From Cudoniella acicularis (taxonomy: Eukaryota > Ascomycota > Leotiomycetes > Helotiales > Helotiaceae), in assembly GCA_013054445.1 (NCBI GenBank), contig JAAMPI010000855.1, positions 1-24,309 on the forward strand: DNA of 24,309 nucleotides, written 5' to 3'. Shown one piece after another: positions 20,809 through 24,309 of this stretch. The position numbers and the translations under genes were made by a program. Numbering within the stretch: position 1 is the first letter of the stretch; every line of letters starts with the position of its first letter. The notes beneath the pieces were generated by a model. That model was given only the letters and a program-made list of their open reading frames with translations, did not search any database and was not told the DNA's origin.

Positions 20809-21275
20809 GTTAAAGGAGAGCAAATATTGTTGCTTCTTTAGAAAATTACTAGCGTAGTTCTCCGTTTAGGAAGTTGTTAGCGATTAATTTTATATCAAGA
20901 GCTACATAAATTAAAATTTTCGAACAGGGTGATTATGAAACTGTTGAAACATTTACATCGGACCTGAACCTGCTTTCCGACCATTTGGATTACTTTTAGC
21001 CCTTTAGGCTTCAGCAATTGGGGACCGAATAATGGCGACCAAGTCACCGAGCGGAGAGCGAGCGCAGTAATACGGCGTAAAAATGTCACAATAAGATTTT
21101 GATACGAAGTTAATACTGAAGTTCGTATCTATCGTCAGCAGTAAGCTTCGTAGTAGCTAAAATCTCACGACATCCAATTGGCCATATTTAATATGCGCTC
21201 AATGCCCTCTTGCATAGTGTTTGCATTTCCCCTTGTAATTGCTGTCCAGTCAGATCTTCACCACAACTGCAAGTC
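20809..21275 (+). promoter_or_regulatory. Promoter region of the FAD-linked oxidase gene
   Basis: This 467-bp gap contains TACGGCGTAA at 21071-21080 (TACGCCG on the other strand, related to the motif in other cluster promoters). It is followed by a perfect 8-bp inverted repeat, GATACGAA at 21101-21108 and TTCGTATC at 21122-21129, about 150 bp before the ATG. A TATA-like palindrome CATATTTAATATG occupies 21183-21195. Confidence 0.4.
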
Positions 21276-22814
21276 ATGGCTTCCTCATCTATATTGAAAG
21301 CTACGCTTTTAGCCAGTGTCATCGGCATCACCATATCTAGTTCATTGGCTGGGAACCTCACAGAAGATCTTCAATTACGGCTTTCGACGGTCGCGCAAGT
21401 CTACTATCCCGGGTCTGTTGGATACACCAATGCCACTTCCAGATGGAGCACTGCAATCCAGCCAGGTCTCGACGTGGTTGTGAAGGTGGCATCGGAAGAA
21501 GATGTGCAGCTGACAGTGAGTCGATCTTTGCTTGAGTTTCGGGAAAATTGATCGTTAATGTACTCTCTTCAGATCCAATATGCAAATTCGTATAACGTAC
21601 CTTTCCTCGCAATTGGGGGTGGTCACGGGACATCATCTGCGCTCAACTCGATTCAAGGCGGAATCGGGATCTGGCTGCGAGGTCTAATTGGCGTAGAGAT
21701 AGCAGCAGGAAACAATGGGTCAGAAGCAGTCATTCAAGCTGGAATGCTGTCTGGAGAGGTGGTTCAAGATTTGTGGGACTTGGGAAAGATGACAGTCACT
21801 GGCGGTTGCTACTGCACTGGCTTCAGCTCTCCAATGCTTGGCGGTGGTCATGGCTGGCTTCAAGGCCAATACGGGCTCATGACTGACAATCTTCTCTCGG
21901 CACGTTTGGTACTCGCAAACGGCACCGCAATCACAGTCTCTGATACTCAACATTCAGATCTGTTCTGGGGACTACGGGGCGCAGGACATAATTTCGGCAT
22001 TGTCACATCAGCCCTCTACTCTATATATGATCGTACTCCTGAGCTGGACGGATTTGCCACTGCAGCATTCACGTTTACCCAAGATAAGCTGGAGGATGTA
22101 TTCGCAATAGCGAATGGGTGGTTAGAAGCACAAAATCGACCCGTTGAGCTGACACACTACGGAACAATCGTCATCAATCCTGCCATCGATTCTAAGCCCG
22201 TGATTGAATTTTTGGTGTATTGGCAGGGCACATCCATTCCTGAAGAGTACACTGACCCTCTAAAAGCACTAAAGCCCGTCAGCGTTGTCGAAGAGTGGGT
22301 GGATCTTGTGGACGCGAGTGTCAATACCGGGGCTTCAGCCGATGGACCTGCGTGCGCTCTTGGGTCTGGCCGTCAAACTTTTCCGGTAGAATTGTACCAA
22401 TGGGATCTAAACAATCTACGCACCGTTCTGGACATTTACGCCACGTTGCCAGCGGCTCTTAACGGTTCTGTTGTACTGTTAGAGGGCTATGCGACGAACC
22501 GTGTGATCGAGATACCGCAGGAAAGCACCGCGTATGCAAATCGAGAAAGTCGATTATTGGCCTCGCCGCTGTTCACATACCCTGCAAACGCCTCTTTGGG
22601 CCAGACCGTGTTTGAAATTGGGAAGCAGGTCAGAAGTGCTTTCCTGAACGGGACAGGCTTGCCACTTAGTGCATATGTCAATTATGCGAATGGGGATGAA
22701 AGCCAGCAAGCGGTTTACGGGTATGAGCTGTGGCGGTTGCAGAGATTAAAGGGGTTGAAGGAAACGTATGATCCGCAGGGCAAGTTCAACTTTTTTGAAC
22801 CGATTAAGGTATAA
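21276..22814 (+). CDS. Secreted FAD-linked oxidase, berberine-bridge-enzyme type
   Basis: Two exons, 21276-21515 and 21573-22814, give about 493 aa. Residues 1 to about 25 (hydrophobic, ending SSSLAG) form a signal peptide, and several NxT/S sites (NLT, NAT, NGS, NGT, NAS) suggest glycosylation, so the enzyme is probably secreted or in the secretory pathway. The FAD-binding PCMH domain shows IGGGHGTSS with the likely covalent His at 98, and TVTGGCYCTGFSSPMLGGGHG with the likely second flavin-linked Cys at about 159-161. SDLFWGLRGAGHNFGIVT follows. The C-terminus has the BBE signature YDPQGKFNFFEPI. Such oxidases oxidise phenols or alcohols with O2 and occur in fungal polyketide clusters, including an extracellular one in aurofusarin formation. 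Frame intact. The exact reaction is inferred only from context. Confidence 0.92.
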
Positions 22815-23534
22815 ACGTAGTCGCTGTCATTTTGGATACATCATAGACTTTCATTTACTTGGCGATGTCTGTACAATTAAGACTTGAGTTTTTATTTCTA
22901 CTTAGCTTACAAAATGTAGGCCTGCCTTACTGGTCTCGCTTTAGGAGATGTATTTTAGCTTCTCGAATAGTTACCACAAATCGTGTTTTCGCCGCGATAT
23001 AAATGGTTTGTTAAAGCATTTCAGAGACTGGTTCTTATCCAATAAAAATAATACGTTTTGATAATGTATCACTCTACTCCGTCGATATAAATATCGCCAT
23101 CAATGCTTTTTTTTTCTTTCTATTGTAAGAGGACTATAATAACATCTTTAACTCAAAAAACACAGTAATTACAAAATTCAAAATTAAGACAAAACCAAAA
23201 ACAATCAGATTGTGAAATGGTTAAAGTGTTTAGATGGTATAGTGAAAAAGGCCGATTTATCTATGTTACTGTTATAGCTTTCTTAATGGAACACTATAGA
23301 GTGATAAATAATGATTCATTGATTGAATCTTACGCTGATACTGCCTCAGCCACGCAAGAGACCTGTCTAAATACATTTAAATGGATGTGTGGAAAATAAT
23401 GATTTAAGTAAATCAAATTCTAAAAATTACTTAGCTGTCGACTCTAGAAGTCTTCATCCCATACTCAGACTTTTAACTCTATCCAATACCCGCTACGTAC
23501 ATTTTTAGACGAGAAGATATCCTCCTTTCACACG
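22815..23534. other. AT-rich intergenic region between convergent genes
   Basis: The 720 bp between the oxidase stop and the transporter stop is markedly AT-rich, especially from about 23040 to 23430, with runs of T and A. A 60-codon frame at 23217-23399 starts with ATG but has AT-driven composition and no recognisable motif; I do not call it a gene. No transposon ends are visible. Confidence 0.45.
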
Positions 23535-24309
23535 TCACGTTGCCGTCGTTGGGACCTGGACACTCTCATCTGTGCTTTCCCCACTTTCCCCATCCGACTT
23601 CTTCTTGGGGGGCTTCACACTCTTCCACTCCAACGGCAGCGCAGCCAGGATACTCAAACAGGCCATTGCCAACCCAGCCTGAAACGCACGTCGCAATGCC
23701 AGGTTATACGCAGCCAGAACGGCTGGTAAATACTCCGCTGGGACGGCTTGTCTCAACTCAGTTGCGCCTGATCCAACAATCTTATTCGGATCAAAATTCG
23801 GGATGCCGATGTCCCCGACGTATTGCACAAGCTTAGAAGTGAAGATATTATTACCAATGGAGGTGAAGAGTGCGCCACCGAAAAACTGAAAGAAAATAGT
23901 CGTGCTGATTCCGATTGGAATATCCTGTGGCGCGAGACTGGGTTGGACGGCGACTTGTGGGAGATCAAGAGCGAGGCCGGTGCCGAAGCCGGCGAGGATT
24001 TGATATCCTATCCACATCTTTGATGGGGTGTCGACTTGCCATGTCGTGATGAGTCCAGCGCCGATGGATGTCAGGATAGAGCAGCCGTAGAAGTATTGGA
24101 TGTAAGTTCCAAACTTTGTCGTCAGGAAACCTGAGGTCAAAGAGGCTACATTGTTTGCTACGATGAGTGGGATAGTGTTGATACCGGATTGCTCTGCGTC
24201 GACACCCTTGATGGCTTGGAAATATATTGGGATGAAATATATGAAAACGAAGAACTGGGCATAGTTGAAGAAAGCATAGCAGGAAGCGGCAGCTACGCTG
24301 CGCTGCAAT
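23535..24309 (-). CDS. MFS transporter, C-terminal part (drug/metabolite efflux type)
   Basis: About 258 residues of open frame enter from the right edge and end at TGA 23537-23535; the N-terminal half is outside the window. Several hydrophobic helices are visible, with the family segments YFQAIKGVDAEQSGINTIP, GYQILAGFGTGL, DIPIGISTTIFFQFFGGALF and SIGNNIF. This pattern is that of the 14-helix fungal efflux pumps found beside mycotoxin and pigment clusters (AflT-like). The tail after the last helix is hydrophilic, Lys/Ser/Glu rich, and probably cytosolic. The likely role is export of the cluster product across the plasma membrane. It converges with the FAD oxidase. No frame breaks are seen in the visible part. 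Confidence 0.9.
   Translation of the reverse strand, partial: LQRSVAAASCYAFFNYAQFFVFIYFIPIYFQAIKGVDAEQSGINTIPLIVANNVASLTSGFLTTKFGTYIQYFYGCSILTSIGAGLITTWQVDTPSKMWIGYQILAGFGTGLALDLPQVAVQPSLAPQDIPIGISTTIFFQFFGGALFTSIGNNIFTSKLVQYVGDIGIPNFDPNKIVGSGATELRQAVPAEYLPAVLAAYNLALRRAFQAGLAMACLSILAALPLEWKSVKPPKKKSDGESGESTDESVQVPTTAT

Noticed and set aside
23217..23399. A 60-codon AT-rich frame
   Set aside because: Short, driven by base composition, no family motif and no splice or promoter support.

Overview
The window looks like genomic DNA of a filamentous ascomycete (Pezizomycotina). Genes carry short GT-AG introns (about 47-130 nt), compact promoters with TATA or CT-rich tracts, AT-rich gaps, and families typical of fungal secondary metabolism. 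I could not settle the class. All gene models were built by eye from reading frames, splice motifs and family motifs; no database was searched.

Layout. Positions 1-492 (minus) hold the 5' part of an unrecognised gene with two apparent frame breaks. Positions 2161-3269 (plus) encode a six-exon isochorismatase-like cysteine hydrolase with a signal peptide. From 4488 a biosynthetic cluster is likely: cytochrome P450 no. 1 (plus, 4488-6132); a non-reducing polyketide synthase, SAT-KS-AT-PT-ACP-ACP-TE, six exons (minus, 13945-7101); a small EthD-fold protein divergent from the PKS (plus, 14244-14768); an O-methyltransferase (minus, 16755-15563); cytochrome P450 no. 2 divergent from it (plus, 17071-18753); a short-chain dehydrogenase/reductase (plus, 19704-20808); a secreted FAD-linked oxidase of the berberine-bridge type (plus, 21276-22814); and the C-terminal part of an MFS transporter (minus, 24309-23535) running off the window.

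How they may work together. The PKS architecture (tandem ACPs, terminal thioesterase/Claisen-cyclase) with an EthD-type protein, an O-methyltransferase, a P450, a BBE-type oxidase and an MFS pump is the parts list of aromatic polyketide pigment clusters of the naphtho-gamma-pyrone type (aurofusarin, aurasperone and ustilaginoidin are the established comparisons). The inferred order is PKS making an aromatic heptaketide-like scaffold, EthD protein dehydrating or otherwise shaping a ring, O-methylation, then oxidation or coupling by the P450s and FAD oxidase, and export by the MFS protein. No transcription factor lies in the window.

The most striking observation is that two core genes are broken as given. 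The PKS has a 1-nt frame break at the end of its KS domain (near 11220-11230), and P450 no. 2 has an in-frame TAG at 17561-17563. Either the cluster is decaying in this strain or the sequence contains errors. A short GC-rich motif (AACGCCGG or TACGCCGG, either strand) recurs in several promoters of the PKS half of the cluster and may be a pathway regulator site.
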